DNA of 64,000 nucleotides, from the IMG/VR virus record IMGVR_UViG_3300043444_000400, positions 1 through 64,000 of that record; one strand, given 5' to 3'. Every line of letters starts with the position of its first letter. The stretch's first letter is position 1. The stretch is from a virus. The notes beneath the pieces are model-generated. The model was not told the DNA's origin. It saw nothing but the letters and a program-made list of their open reading frames with translations, and made no database searches. Positions 28,096 through 36,421 of the stretch are shown in pieces. Both the position numbers and the translations under genes were made by a program.

Positions 28096-30295
28096 GCAGC
28101 AATTAACTTGGAGTGACATTATTTCTCCTGATACTCCTCTACTCCCAAATATCTACTACCCATCCAATACAGAAGAATACAAGGAAGTTCTTACTGTTTT
28201 TAAGAACTCTAACGTTATTGCTTTTGATATTGAGACTTTTGGTGCTGAAAGTTGGGAAGCTCTATATGCTTGGAAAGGTAAGATTAGGTCTTTTCAAATT
28301 GGAATTAAATCAGATACACAGACATATGTAATTATTGTTGATTTAGGCGGTTGGAAAGACCAGACTAATAAAACAACGAAAGAAAGAGTAGCTGAGCTTT
28401 GTGAAGACCCTATTTACAAAGAAACCATTGATACTCTAGAACAAAAACTATTTGATATTAATGTTCAAGTTATTGGAGCTAATCTGGTCTTTGATGGTAC
28501 TTATGTAAGAGTTCATCTGGGTTGGATTATTAGACAGATTAGAGATGTTGTAGTTTTATCTAGAGTTCTATGGGGAGGGGTTGGTAGCCGTAAGATTGAC
28601 ACTAAAGCAGTATGTGACTTATCTCATAGTTTCAAAGCTATTGCCTCTAGAGTTGGTATCAACATTGAGAAAGGTTTTGGTGCAAGTAACTGGGGATGGA
28701 CTTTATCCAATGCTCAAGTTAACTATCAAGCCGAAGACGTTATATATCTCTTTCCCGTGTATGAACGTCTTAAGTCTTTAATTATTCAAGCTGGTTGTGT
28801 TTATTCTGCTTATGTAGAGTGCCAATTTGTCACTACGGTTATTGAAATGCAGTATCAAGGTTTTCCAGTTGACTTAGAGTTAGCGGAAGAGTTTGTTACT
28901 AATAATAAATTACAAGTAGATAAATTAGTTGCTCTATGGGAAGAATGCTTTCCTAATATCTCTTATAGTTCTAATCCTCAAGTTCTTGATTGTCTTAACT
29001 CTAAGCTTACTCATAAGATTATGAGTGTAGATAAACAAGTTCTTAATACTCTAGATACAGAAGGTCTTAGTGATAAGGAGATAGAAGCTGTTGAAGGCTT
29101 AAAGAAAATTCGTAAGTTAGAAGTTTCTATTAAATACGTCCAAGGTATTTTAGATTATGCTTTTGACGGTGGTACTGGTAGAGTTGCTGTAAGAACACAA
29201 TTTCATCAGAATGCTCCTGCTGGTACAGGTAGAACTTCTGTTACAGCTTCTATTGATAAACATCCCATCGGGGTTCAATTACAGAATCCCGCTAAAGATA
29301 TCCGTTATCTCTTTCGTCATACCAATCCTGATAAGGTCTTATTTACCTATGATGCCTCTGGTAGTCATATGCGTATTGCGGCTCAATATGCGGCTGATTA
29401 TTGGTCCTCACTAGGTAATGACCCCTCTGAAATGCTTATTGTTAAGATTTTCAGAGATGACTTTGATGGGCACTCTGTATTTGGAGTAGATATTGCTAAT
29501 CGTTTATTTGGTAAGAACTGGACTGAAGCTCAGTTCATGGCTAAACGAAAGGAAACTGATGCGGATGGTAACCCTACAGCAGATGCAGTGATTGCTAAGT
29601 TTTGTAGAGAGAAAGGAGCTAAACCAGGATTTTATTCTTGTATTAATGGAGCAGGATGGAATAAGAATTTATCTACTTTTGTAGCTAATGGTTTTACTTG
29701 TGATGTAGAAGATGCTAAGTATATTACTTCTAGATTGGAATATCATCACCCTGGTCTCTTAGGTTTTATTAAATCTAGACCAGAAGTAATTAATAGTATT
29801 GATATATTATTCCCTTTCGTTGATCGTAATGGGAATGATATGAGTTCACAAAAGTATTCCTACGTTCAAGCTCTTACGGGTAGACGACAATATTTGCGAA
29901 AATATCCTAAACGTAAATATGATAGAGACCTTAAGAGATTTCTTGATAATGAATATGAGGTTAATAACAAGGGAGAGATTATTTATGAGGTTAACTATAC
30001 CAATAGTATTGCTGCTCATTGGTTATTAGTAGAATCTGATGTTATGAAAGAGGTAGCTGCTAGACTTCAGAATGAATTTCATGAACATCCTGAATGGGGT
30101 GCGGTTATCTTTAATATGGTTCATGATGAATTTAATGGGGAGTGTAATGTAGAGTATAAAGAAGTTGTAGGTAAGTTAATTCAGACAATCTTCAGAGAAT
30201 GTTTCTCTAAGTGGGTTAAGATTATTCCTGTCCTTGATGAAAAGTTTGAAGAAGACCCTTGTTGCGGTTTTATGGCTAGTTGGGATGAAAAATAA
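28088..30295 (+). CDS. polA: Family A DNA polymerase with 3'-5' exonuclease (735 aa)
   Basis: Exonuclease domain: VIAFDIETFG (ExoI DxE, about residues 39-48) and VIGANLVFDG (ExoII). Polymerase domain: GRTSVTASIDKHPIGVQLQN, motif A LFTYDASGSHMRIAA, O-helix region KFCREKGAKPGFYSCINGAG and motif C NMVHDEFNGE. Motif A has ASGSHM where most family A enzymes have SQIE, a noticeable deviation. Length fits a phage polymerase with no 5' nuclease domain. It replicates the phage genome. Confidence 0.9.
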   Translation: MLKQQLTWSDIISPDTPLLPNIYYPSNTEEYKEVLTVFKNSNVIAFDIETFGAESWEALYAWKGKIRSFQIGIKSDTQTYVIIVDLGGWKDQTNKTTKERVAELCEDPIYKETIDTLEQKLFDINVQVIGANLVFDGTYVRVHLGWIIRQIRDVVVLSRVLWGGVGSRKIDTKAVCDLSHSFKAIASRVGINIEKGFGASNWGWTLSNAQVNYQAEDVIYLFPVYERLKSLIIQAGCVYSAYVECQFVTTVIEMQYQGFPVDLELAEEFVTNNKLQVDKLVALWEECFPNISYSSNPQVLDCLNSKLTHKIMSVDKQVLNTLDTEGLSDKEIEAVEGLKKIRKLEVSIKYVQGILDYAFDGGTGRVAVRTQFHQNAPAGTGRTSVTASIDKHPIGVQLQNPAKDIRYLFRHTNPDKVLFTYDASGSHMRIAAQYAADYWSSLGNDPSEMLIVKIFRDDFDGHSVFGVDIANRLFGKNWTEAQFMAKRKETDADGNPTADAVIAKFCREKGAKPGFYSCINGAGWNKNLSTFVANGFTCDVEDAKYITSRLEYHHPGLLGFIKSRPEVINSIDILFPFVDRNGNDMSSQKYSYVQALTGRRQYLRKYPKRKYDRDLKRFLDNEYEVNNKGEIIYEVNYTNSIAAHWLLVESDVMKEVAARLQNEFHEHPEWGAVIFNMVHDEFNGECNVEYKEVVGKLIQTIFRECFSKWVKIIPVLDEKFEEDPCCGFMASWDEK

Positions 30296-30573
30296 TGACA
30301 AAAGAAGATTTTATTACTGAAATACTCCCTATACTTGGTACTTTGGGTATTTCCAAAAATTATGTAGAGAAAAATACAGTTATTCAAGAAATGGAGTATA
30401 GAGGGAAGCCGATGCTGCGGTATAATTTGGCTTTCGGTAACTGTGATTTATTTGTTGACGTAGGGGATGCAATATCTGCAACTTGGTACTTCTATAATGG
30501 CCGCTATGGGACTACCGGCTCTTCATTCAAACAAGTATTTATTGGTTATGCCTCTATAGTTAGTGAGACCTAA
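30295..30573 (+). CDS. Small paralog family A, member 1 (92 aa)
   Basis: TAATG overlap with the polymerase gene. Starts MTKEDFITEILPILGTLGIS, nearly the same as the next gene's start. The pattern of an N-terminal helix, a GNCDLFV-type strand and a C-terminal helix is shared. Unknown function. Confidence 0.65.
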   Translation: MTKEDFITEILPILGTLGISKNYVEKNTVIQEMEYRGKPMLRYNLAFGNCDLFVDVGDAISATWYFYNGRYGTTGSSFKQVFIGYASIVSET

Positions 30574-30578
30574 GTTGT

Positions 30579-30878
30579 ATGACAAAAGAAGATTTTATTA
30601 CTGTGATATGCCCGGTACTTAATCTTTTAGGTATTACGAAAGAAGATATTGAGAATCTTACTGAAGCTCGTACTTATAAAGAGAAAGAACGGCTGTGGAT
30701 AATCTATGGGTTTCACTATGGCCACTGTAGTATTGAGGCTCATTCACAAGAAGGTAGACCTGTAGGTTGGTCTATAACTAACAATCATGATAGATGTGAA
30801 ATACAAGGCAATTCTTTTAATAGTTGTATTCTTGGTATGTTTGGCCTAGAATCCACTACTCTGTTTCATTTCTTTTAA
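30579..30878 (+). CDS. Small paralog family A, member 2 (99 aa)
   Basis: Starts MTKEDFITVICPVLNLLGIT; its first 20 residues and its GHCSIEA/GNSFNS pattern match the gene before it. This tandem duplication accounts for two of several small paralogs here. Function unknown. Confidence 0.65.
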   Translation: MTKEDFITVICPVLNLLGITKEDIENLTEARTYKEKERLWIIYGFHYGHCSIEAHSQEGRPVGWSITNNHDRCEIQGNSFNSCILGMFGLESTTLFHFF

Positions 30879-30881
30879 TTT

Positions 30882-31181
30882 ATGGGCACTAAAACTAGAC
30901 GCACTATAGCTTTGGGTTTATTCTATAGCCCATTAAGTATACAGAATACGTATAATAATTTTCTTATGTGCGCAATTGATGTATACGATGACCTTTGGAC
31001 TAAGTATGATGTTAACTGGAATTTTTGTTTTTATTCAGAAAAAGAGCGTAACATAACCTCTCATAATTGGGTTAGTTGGCATGATGACAATAGGTATGAA
31101 GGGTTTGTCTTAAGCCTAACGACACCCATTCTTAAAGTTATATTCTATTTTGGTAAAGATACAGGTGGGCCAGGATTTTGA
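30882..31181 (+). CDS. Unknown protein (99 aa)
   Basis: ATG at 30882, 3 bases after the previous stop. Its layout (N-terminal helix, WNFCFYS strand, terminal strand) loosely resembles its neighbours. Not recognised. Confidence 0.55.
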   Translation: MGTKTRRTIALGLFYSPLSIQNTYNNFLMCAIDVYDDLWTKYDVNWNFCFYSEKERNITSHNWVSWHDDNRYEGFVLSLTTPILKVIFYFGKDTGGPGF

Positions 31182-31204
31182 TGATTTCCTAAGAGAAGAT
31201 AATA

Positions 31205-31250
31205 CCCTAGATGAATGTACTAAGGTTGCTTTATCTAGGGTTAATTTTTT
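31205..31250 (+). terminator. Rho-independent terminator
   Basis: CCCTAGAT (31205-31212) pairs with ATCTAGGG (31233-31240), followed by TTAATTTTTT. The loop is 20 bases. It lies 24 bases after a stop codon, in an otherwise empty 100-base gap. Confidence 0.75.
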
Positions 31251-31282
31251 CTGTAAATTAGTATTTTTTATTTTTATGATTA

Positions 31283-31582
31283 ATGAGCCATAAAGCTTTT
31301 ACTAAAAACTTATCTAGAGTCTTAGACATCTTAGAGCTTAAGCTTAAGGATGGTGAACTATATATTAATTCCAATACTAGATGTGGTGTGCTAAGTGAAT
31401 ACAGTTATGCTTGGACTTCAAAAGATAAAAATTTCCATGTGAGAGTTTTCTTAGCTGATTGGTATTCCCCTTTTACTCAAGCTTTATGGGAATTCTTTTA
31501 TAAGGATAAGTTTATCTTTAGTAATGATTACTTTGTACAGTTCTTAATTGAATTAAGGAAATGGAAAGATGAGTATAGTTGA
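31283..31582 (+). CDS. Unknown protein (99 aa), likely related to family A
   Basis: ATG at 31283. Starts MSHKAFTKNLSRVLDILELK with a similar N-terminal helix to the 30295/30579 pair. Overlaps the next gene by 14 bases. Function unknown. Confidence 0.6.
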   Translation: MSHKAFTKNLSRVLDILELKLKDGELYINSNTRCGVLSEYSYAWTSKDKNFHVRVFLADWYSPFTQALWEFFYKDKFIFSNDYFVQFLIELRKWKDEYS

Positions 31583-31880
31583 ATTTATATCCGGTATTAA
31601 GATCATTATTAATAAACTTAAACTTCCTGTTGAAACCGACAACTTAATTGTTACCACTTCTCTTAAGGATATTAAGAGCTTTAATAGTAAAGGTGAATGT
31701 ATAGATTGTATTGGCCCTTATGAAATCTTCGAGTGGGGGTTCGGTAACATAGAGATTCGCACTACTAAGTATGATGAATGGGTCTTTATTGTTCGCCCTA
31801 GCGATGAAGTTTTAGCAATCTCAAACATTGGGGTTGACCACTTTATTAGTCTTTTGATGAAGAAGAAAAAAAGCGATTAA
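31569..31880 (+). CDS. Unknown protein (103 aa)
   Basis: ATG at 31569, overlapping the previous gene. Starts MSIVEFISGIKIIINKLKL, again the helix-first layout of the small paralogs around it. Lysine-rich end KKKKSD. Unknown. Confidence 0.6.
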   Translation: MSIVEFISGIKIIINKLKLPVETDNLIVTTSLKDIKSFNSKGECIDCIGPYEIFEWGFGNIEIRTTKYDEWVFIVRPSDEVLAISNIGVDHFISLLMKKKKSD

Positions 31881-31892
31881 GGAACTTATACT

Positions 31893-32708
31893 GTGAGTAA
31901 TAACAATGTAGCAGTAATCAGTGATATTCACCTTGAATATAGAACTGAAGATAATGTTAATGAGGTTCTTGAATACCTAAGGTCTCTTAGCGGTAAAGCT
32001 ATTTTTGTAGCAGGGGATGTATGTCCTGTAACAGCTCCTTGGTATAAAGACTTCTTTCTTTCGTTGTCTAACTTTAATCAAGTATTCTATGTCCCTGGTA
32101 ATCATGAATACTATGGAACAACCTTAAGTGAAGGGAATAAGGTAATTAGTTCTGTGTTTAAGGAGTTAGGAAGTAAATATGTACGAGTTGAGTCTACTCG
32201 ACAATACTTGTTAACTGTAGACCGGGCTGAGTATCATCCTTTATTACCTGAACAATACCTAGTGTTAGGTGATACCTTATGGTACGGGGGTACGGATAAT
32301 AGATTTAGCCCTAAAGAAGATGGAAGTTACACTCTATATAATCCTGACTGTTATCTATTACAAGATAACCTTAATGATTTTAGACATATTAAAGACTGTA
32401 CTGTTAATGATTTCTTAAACTTAGGAACACAACAAATTAATAACATCTTAAGCTTAAGAGATAATACACAAGATGTAATTCTCTTTACACATCATATTCC
32501 TTTCTCTTTTGCTGTATCAGATAAATATAAAGGTGAAAGACTTAACTGCTATTTTGTTAATCACATTAGTAATAACTTTTATCCTAAAGTTGTTATTCAT
32601 GGACATACACATGAAAAGCGATGTCACGAATATTTGTCCAACGGTAGCCTATTGATGTGTAATCCTCAGCCTTACAAAGATGTTTGTGTAGAGTGGTTTA
32701 ATCTTTAG
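31893..32708 (+). CDS. Metallophosphoesterase (271 aa)
   Basis: GTG start at 31893. All calcineurin-like phosphoesterase motifs are present in order: ISDIHLE, FVAGDV, VPGNHEYYG, LFTHHIP and IHGHTHE. These bind two metal ions. The substrate could be a nucleotide, nucleic acid end or phosphoprotein; the replication and repair neighbourhood favours nucleic acid or nucleotides. Confidence 0.85.
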   Translation: MSNNNVAVISDIHLEYRTEDNVNEVLEYLRSLSGKAIFVAGDVCPVTAPWYKDFFLSLSNFNQVFYVPGNHEYYGTTLSEGNKVISSVFKELGSKYVRVESTRQYLLTVDRAEYHPLLPEQYLVLGDTLWYGGTDNRFSPKEDGSYTLYNPDCYLLQDNLNDFRHIKDCTVNDFLNLGTQQINNILSLRDNTQDVILFTHHIPFSFAVSDKYKGERLNCYFVNHISNNFYPKVVIHGHTHEKRCHEYLSNGSLLMCNPQPYKDVCVEWFNL

Positions 32709-32711
32709 CTT

Positions 32712-33185
32712 ATGGGAAGTATAGAGTTTGTTCTGTCTATTGTTAAAGATAGAGGGATGATACATCAAGCTACTTTGTTTGATTTAGCACGTACTGAGTT
32801 TCCAGGTTCTATTGCCTATGAAGCTATGATTAGGCTGTTAGAAGAAGGTAAATTCCTAAAAGTTGGGTCGTACTTTGTATTTTTGGAAGACATCCACGGT
32901 GAGAAGTATCTAAAAGTAAAGGAGCCAAGACATCAAATGCCTACTGACGAAGATTTAACACCTGTAGAAAAGTTTGTTGCTGATGAAGTCTATTCTTTTG
33001 GATATAGACGAGATTATGAACTATACCAGGAAGCAGCGTTAAACTATTCAATGAAAGAAATTGACCAAGCTATCAAAAAGTTAGGTCTTGTAGAGGTTGA
33101 ATACCCAACCCCATTTATGCCCGTTCCTTACAGGACATGTAAGATGTATTTTCCTAAAGGTACGAAAGTAAACTTTAACAACTAG
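32712..33185 (+). CDS. Unknown protein, winged-helix-like layout (157 aa)
   Basis: ATG at 32712. The N-terminal 60 residues (MIHQATLFDLARTEFPGSIA ... LEEGKFLKVGSYFVF) look like a helix-turn-helix with beta wing; DNA binding is possible but not proven. The C-terminus has a second helix set (MKEIDQAIKKLGLVEVEY), perhaps a repeat of the same fold. Confidence 0.55.
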   Translation: MGSIEFVLSIVKDRGMIHQATLFDLARTEFPGSIAYEAMIRLLEEGKFLKVGSYFVFLEDIHGEKYLKVKEPRHQMPTDEDLTPVEKFVADEVYSFGYRRDYELYQEAALNYSMKEIDQAIKKLGLVEVEYPTPFMPVPYRTCKMYFPKGTKVNFNN

Positions 33186-33195
33186 GAGACCTGGT

Positions 33196-34215
33196 ATGTT
33201 TGCAATTCAAGGTTCTGACTACACGCATTTTGTTCCTCCTACAGGTGTTACAAATAATCTTCCTGTTGGAATCTACCACTATTCTTACAATACTGTACGT
33301 GAACAGCATAGCTTATCATTAGAGACTAGTCAGCTTTGTGTTAAGAAAGACATTTATGGTTTTCATACACATTTTGAACAACGTATTCTTAATACGTGGA
33401 ATAAAACAAGTAAGAATCTGGGAGTTATGCTATATGGTCCACGAGGAGTTGGTAAATCATTCTTTCTTAATAACTTACTAGCTAAGTTGAGTCTTCCTGC
33501 CATCATCATAAATGATGGTGTATATGATAATTTAGAAGCCTTTACCAAATTTCTTTCGTGGTATCCTGAACAGAGTTTTGTTCTTTTGTTTGAAGAGTTT
33601 GATAAGCAAAGCTTAGATAATGGGTACTCTTGGCCTCTTTTAGGTATTCTTGATGGAGCTAATAATACAGCCCGTCTTCTCAGTATCTTCACTACTAATC
33701 ATTATCGACTTAATGAGAGGATAAGCTTTGTTATTAACTTGACTAATCGTCCTGGGCGGATTCGTTATAAGTTCTACTTCAAACCTCTTAGTGAACAACA
33801 GGTTAGTCAGATTACAGATAGCTTAACTTTAGACCCTGATATTAAAGCTAAAGCATTAACTGTAATTAGCAAGTTAGATACAGCTTCTTTTGATTTGGTA
33901 AGTACTATTGTTAACGAAATCATTCTGTATCCTGACTTATCGGTTTCTGAAATTCTAGACACTCTTTGTATCTACACACAGAGTACTATTCTAATCCAGA
34001 GAAACTACTCAACAATCGGACATGTTTTAGGGGTTAATAAAGTTAGTGACTTGTATTACAAAAATGTAATTAAGTATTTTGAATACACAACAAACTCTAC
34101 TCTCTCTTTTCAGGTTACAGAAAAATGGAAAGACACAAATGATGAATTGGTCGCAACTATAAATGTAGGTGAGGATGTCTACACTTTTGTATACGACAAT
34201 GGCTTGAATGATTAA
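33196..34215 (+). CDS. AAA+ ATPase (339 aa)
   Basis: GPRGVGKS at about residue 80 is the Walker A loop; FVLLFEEFDK at about 129 is Walker B. Then FTTNHYRLNERISFVINLTN and GRIRYKFYFKPL (sensor/arginine-finger region) follow the AAA+ order, close to the AAA domain of BCS1-like and related proteins. The substrate is not evident. A ribosome site (AGGAGACC) precedes the ATG. Confidence 0.8.
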   Translation: MFAIQGSDYTHFVPPTGVTNNLPVGIYHYSYNTVREQHSLSLETSQLCVKKDIYGFHTHFEQRILNTWNKTSKNLGVMLYGPRGVGKSFFLNNLLAKLSLPAIIINDGVYDNLEAFTKFLSWYPEQSFVLLFEEFDKQSLDNGYSWPLLGILDGANNTARLLSIFTTNHYRLNERISFVINLTNRPGRIRYKFYFKPLSEQQVSQITDSLTLDPDIKAKALTVISKLDTASFDLVSTIVNEIILYPDLSVSEILDTLCIYTQSTILIQRNYSTIGHVLGVNKVSDLYYKNVIKYFEYTTNSTLSFQVTEKWKDTNDELVATINVGEDVYTFVYDNGLND

Positions 34216-34233
34216 CTAACCAAAGGTAAAACA

Positions 34234-34398
34234 ATGAAAGGGTGGTCTTTGTTTTTATTCAGCATCAAGTGTGCATTTATCTATACAGTGGTAGGTAGCA
34301 TAGGAATACGTATGTTACAATACGACATAAACCCATTCCAAAGTATGCTTATTCTGTTGTTGATGTATATTGCTGTAGCGATTACCTACAAAGCATAG
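34234..34398 (+). CDS. Small membrane protein (54 aa)
   Basis: AAAGGTAAAACA precedes the ATG at 34234. Two hydrophobic segments (LFLFSIKCAFIYTVVGSIG and MLILLLMYIAVAITY). Function unknown. Confidence 0.55.
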   Translation: MKGWSLFLFSIKCAFIYTVVGSIGIRMLQYDINPFQSMLILLLMYIAVAITYKA

Positions 34399-34422
34399 TA
34401 AGAGTAATCACCTATATTATGT

Positions 34423-34620
34423 ATGATAAGGCTTCAAATCAAATTCTATAACAAACCAACGTATCTCCCTCTAGCAGCTAAGATTCTTCCTGATAACGTT
34501 GTAGAGTTTACGTTGCCTTATCATACTGACTTACCTAAATTTGAACAATTAGTTAGTTCTTGGGATACGTCTGGTAGAAAACCTGTAGTACAAAAGATAA
34601 TTTATGAAACAGAATCATGA
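34423..34620 (+). CDS. Unknown protein (65 aa)
   Basis: ATG at 34423. Product MIRLQIKFYNKPTYLPLAAK...; small, mixed alpha/beta. ATGA overlap with the next gene. Not recognised. Confidence 0.55.
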   Translation: MIRLQIKFYNKPTYLPLAAKILPDNVVEFTLPYHTDLPKFEQLVSSWDTSGRKPVVQKIIYETES

Positions 34621-34967
34621 TTAATACAATTTTAGCTTTAGGAATTACTTTCGTTGGACCCTATAACCAAGCTCTGTATGAACGGTCCCCTAGTCCAATG
34701 TATAGACCTGAGTATTATTTATGTTCAAATCTTCATACTAATTATGGACATTGCTATAAAGTAACGAATATTCCCGTAACAAATAAGCCTTACCCCTTTA
34801 CAACTAACTTTCCTTATCAGCTACAGTTTACTTGCAATACCTATACATACTCGGTGTATGATAGTAGGTTTAATGCTAATGGTTATTACTTCTATACAGA
34901 TTGGTTTAACAATAATCCACCAGCAAAGCTTATTACAGACTGTACTGGTGGAGGATTACAATTTTAA
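34617..34967 (+). CDS. Unknown, possibly exported protein (116 aa)
   Basis: ATG at 34617. The N-terminus MINTILALGITFVG is short and hydrophobic; the remainder has four cysteines and many Tyr, Asn and Thr residues, like an extracytoplasmic protein with disulfides. It ends 4 bases into the convergent hsp20 gene. Confidence 0.55.
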   Translation: MINTILALGITFVGPYNQALYERSPSPMYRPEYYLCSNLHTNYGHCYKVTNIPVTNKPYPFTTNFPYQLQFTCNTYTYSVYDSRFNANGYYFYTDWFNNNPPAKLITDCTGGGLQF

Positions 34968-35260
34968 TCAACTACAATCTTATACCCTTTACTAGACTCC
35001 TTTTTATTCATAATTACAGTGAGCATTCCATCTTGGTATGAAGCTGTAATTCTTTTTGTGTCTACAGAACTAGGGATACTATAGAGACCTGAGTTCTTTA
35101 CATGCAGATAAGGACGTTCATCGTAGAAACGAACATTAACCTCTACATCTTCTTTCTTAGTACCAGCAATATTAAATTTAGCTGTAAAGGCATCTTTAGT
35201 TTCGTTATAAGAAGAAGTGAACATAGAATCGATTACATCAAATAAAGTGTAGTATTTCAT
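34964..35260 (-). CDS. Small heat-shock protein Hsp20 (98 aa)
   Basis: Minus strand. Alpha-crystallin domain layout: AFTAKFNIAGTKKEDVEVNV, then YLHVKN, then ITASYQDGMLTVIMNKK (the 'DGxLTVxxxK' end of Hsp20 proteins). Short N-terminal arm. Small Hsp20 genes are well known in cyanophages and hold unfolded proteins, for example during head assembly or photosystem stress. It is one of only three minus-strand genes in the window. Confidence 0.85.
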   Translation of the reverse strand: MKYYTLFDVIDSMFTSSYNETKDAFTAKFNIAGTKKEDVEVNVRFYDERPYLHVKNSGLYSIPSSVDTKRITASYQDGMLTVIMNKKESSKGYKIVVD

Positions 35261-35349
35261 AATGCTTATCGGTATAGATTATCTTTAACCATATCGTATT
35301 TTATATTAACCATAAAGACAAGTAGAGTTTACCGTAATTGAGGTTTACC
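35261..35349. promoter_or_regulatory. Divergent intergenic region with likely promoters
   Basis: 89 bases between the minus-strand hsp20 start and the + strand gene at 35350, very AT-rich. Both transcripts should start here or nearby; I see no clear pair of -35/-10 hexamers. Confidence 0.35.
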
Positions 35350-35604
35350 ATGTGGAATAAATTAGAGGATTGTTATTTTAAGCTTGATTGTTACCTTGAT
35401 AAAGTAGTATTTGAATTAAAGTCTAATGCTATTTTGTGGCATATTTACATCTTTCATATGCCAGAAGATGAGGATTTACAAAAAGCTTTCTTTAATATTC
35501 TCATGAATGCTCCTACTGTCTTCACGGATTATTATTTTTTTATTGCCTACATTCGTAAAGACTCTTATCTTAATCATAAATTTTGGCTTAAGGATAAACT
35601 TTAA
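35350..35604 (+). CDS. Unknown protein (84 aa)
   Basis: ATG at 35350 with GAGG upstream. Aromatic-rich; the segment ILWHIYIFHMPEDEDLQKAF hints at kinship with the 36831/37268 proteins (LWYRIxF). TAATG overlap with the next gene. Confidence 0.55.
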   Translation: MWNKLEDCYFKLDCYLDKVVFELKSNAILWHIYIFHMPEDEDLQKAFFNILMNAPTVFTDYYFFIAYIRKDSYLNHKFWLKDKL

Positions 35605-36062
35605 TGAACAAGAATAAACAAGAACAATTAGAAGCTAACGGATGGAAAGTTGGGACTGTAGCAGAGTTCTTAGGGTTAACACCTGAGGAAGAAGACATGG
35701 TAGAGGAGCAACTTTATAATCAAGACTCTAACCTTTTAATTGGTATTGACCACGTACTTAGTTTCCTAAGTAGTATTTACCATTGGCCCTACAAAGTTGC
35801 TTGGGAGGTTGATCGTTGGGTAACGAATTCTTTTCGCTTTGATTGTCTTCTGTGGTATCGATATATGTTTCATACGGACCATGAAGAGTATCATAATAGA
35901 GCCTATTTTGATCAGCTAGGTAATTTTGATTATTATGAAGAAAAAGAAGGCTATGCTGATGCCTGGTGTAATTTTCTTGATGATGTAGAGGCTAGATTCG
36001 ACTGGGACCATCCAGAAAATGAATTTAACTTATTGAAACCCACAACTACACACTTTAGATAA
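35604..36062 (+). CDS. XRE-like N-terminus fused to a phage-specific domain (152 aa)
   Basis: Residues 1-34 (KQEQLEANGWKVGTVAEFLG and LTPEEEDMVE) closely follow the N-terminus of XRE/HigA-like antitoxins common in cyanobacteria (KRLEAAGWKVGTVAEFLGLT). The rest does not continue as a helix-turn-helix but as PYKVAWEVDRWVTNSFRFDC and LLWYRYMF, resembling the paralogs at 36831 and 37268. This looks like a fusion of a captured host fragment with a phage family domain. Confidence 0.65.
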   Translation: MNKNKQEQLEANGWKVGTVAEFLGLTPEEEDMVEEQLYNQDSNLLIGIDHVLSFLSSIYHWPYKVAWEVDRWVTNSFRFDCLLWYRYMFHTDHEEYHNRAYFDQLGNFDYYEEKEGYADAWCNFLDDVEARFDWDHPENEFNLLKPTTTHFR

Positions 36063-36081
36063 ATATGTTATAGTGGTCAAT

Positions 36082-36154
36082 AGCGGAGTGACGCAGTGGT
36101 TAGCGTGACGGGTTCATACCCCGTAAGTCCTAGGTTCAAATCCTAGCTCCGCCA
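36082..36154 (+). tRNA. tRNA-Met(CAU) with initiator features
   Basis: 73 bases. Acceptor pairs GCGGAG/CTCCGC with an A1-C72 mismatch at the end; D-stem ACGC/GCGT; anticodon stem ACGGG/CCCGT with loop TTCATAC (anticodon CAT at 36115-36117); T-arm CTAGG, TTCAAAT, CCTAG; discriminator A. The unpaired 1-72 position and three G-C pairs next to the anticodon loop are hallmarks of formylmethionine initiator tRNA. The 11-24 pair is C-G, unlike most initiators. No CCA is encoded. Confidence 0.8.
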
Positions 36155-36155
36155 C

Positions 36156-36260
36156 GACTAGGTGCCGGAGTGGTTGAACGGTGATACATACTAAAGACTC
36201 TTGAGGGAGGTATGATACTCAATTCTTAGGAGTCCCTGGGTTCGGATCCCAGTCTAGTCT
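36156..36260 (+). tRNA. Type II tRNA-like gene with abnormal anticodon arm
   Basis: Acceptor GACTAGG/TCTAGTC (last pair G-U), D-arm CCG/CGG like Ser/Leu tRNAs, a long variable arm with ACTC/GAGT, T-arm CTGGG, TTCGGAT, CCCAG. Between D-arm and variable arm are extra bases: CATAC and GTATG pair but enclose 18 bases instead of 7. TGA within it could be a Ser anticodon, but the loop cannot be drawn normally. It may be degenerate, contain an insertion, or not function as a tRNA. Confidence 0.5.
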
Positions 36261-36289
36261 TTTCATAAACTTAATATGAGGTTTCACCA

Positions 36290-36421
36290 ATGGAAATTGC
36301 TCCTTTTGTGATTGCATTCTTTCTGTTTTGGGATTTTTCCAAACCAACGAAAGAAAAGAAGAAACCAAAGAAAGAAGCTCTTTACACAATTGAAGTCTAC
36401 GAAAATAAGGAGTCTAAGTAA
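36290..36421 (+). CDS. Small membrane-anchored basic protein (43 aa)
   Basis: ATG at 36290 with GAGG upstream. Residues 1-15 (MEIAPFVIAFFLFWD) are hydrophobic, followed by a Lys-rich tail (KPTKEKKKPKKEA). Shares its stop base with the next start (TAATG). Role unknown. Confidence 0.55.
   Translation: MEIAPFVIAFFLFWDFSKPTKEKKKPKKEALYTIEVYENKESK

Noticed and set aside
35604-36062. Complete toxin-antitoxin antitoxin gene
   Set aside because: Only the first 34 residues resemble the XRE antitoxins; the helix-turn-helix part and a partner toxin are missing.
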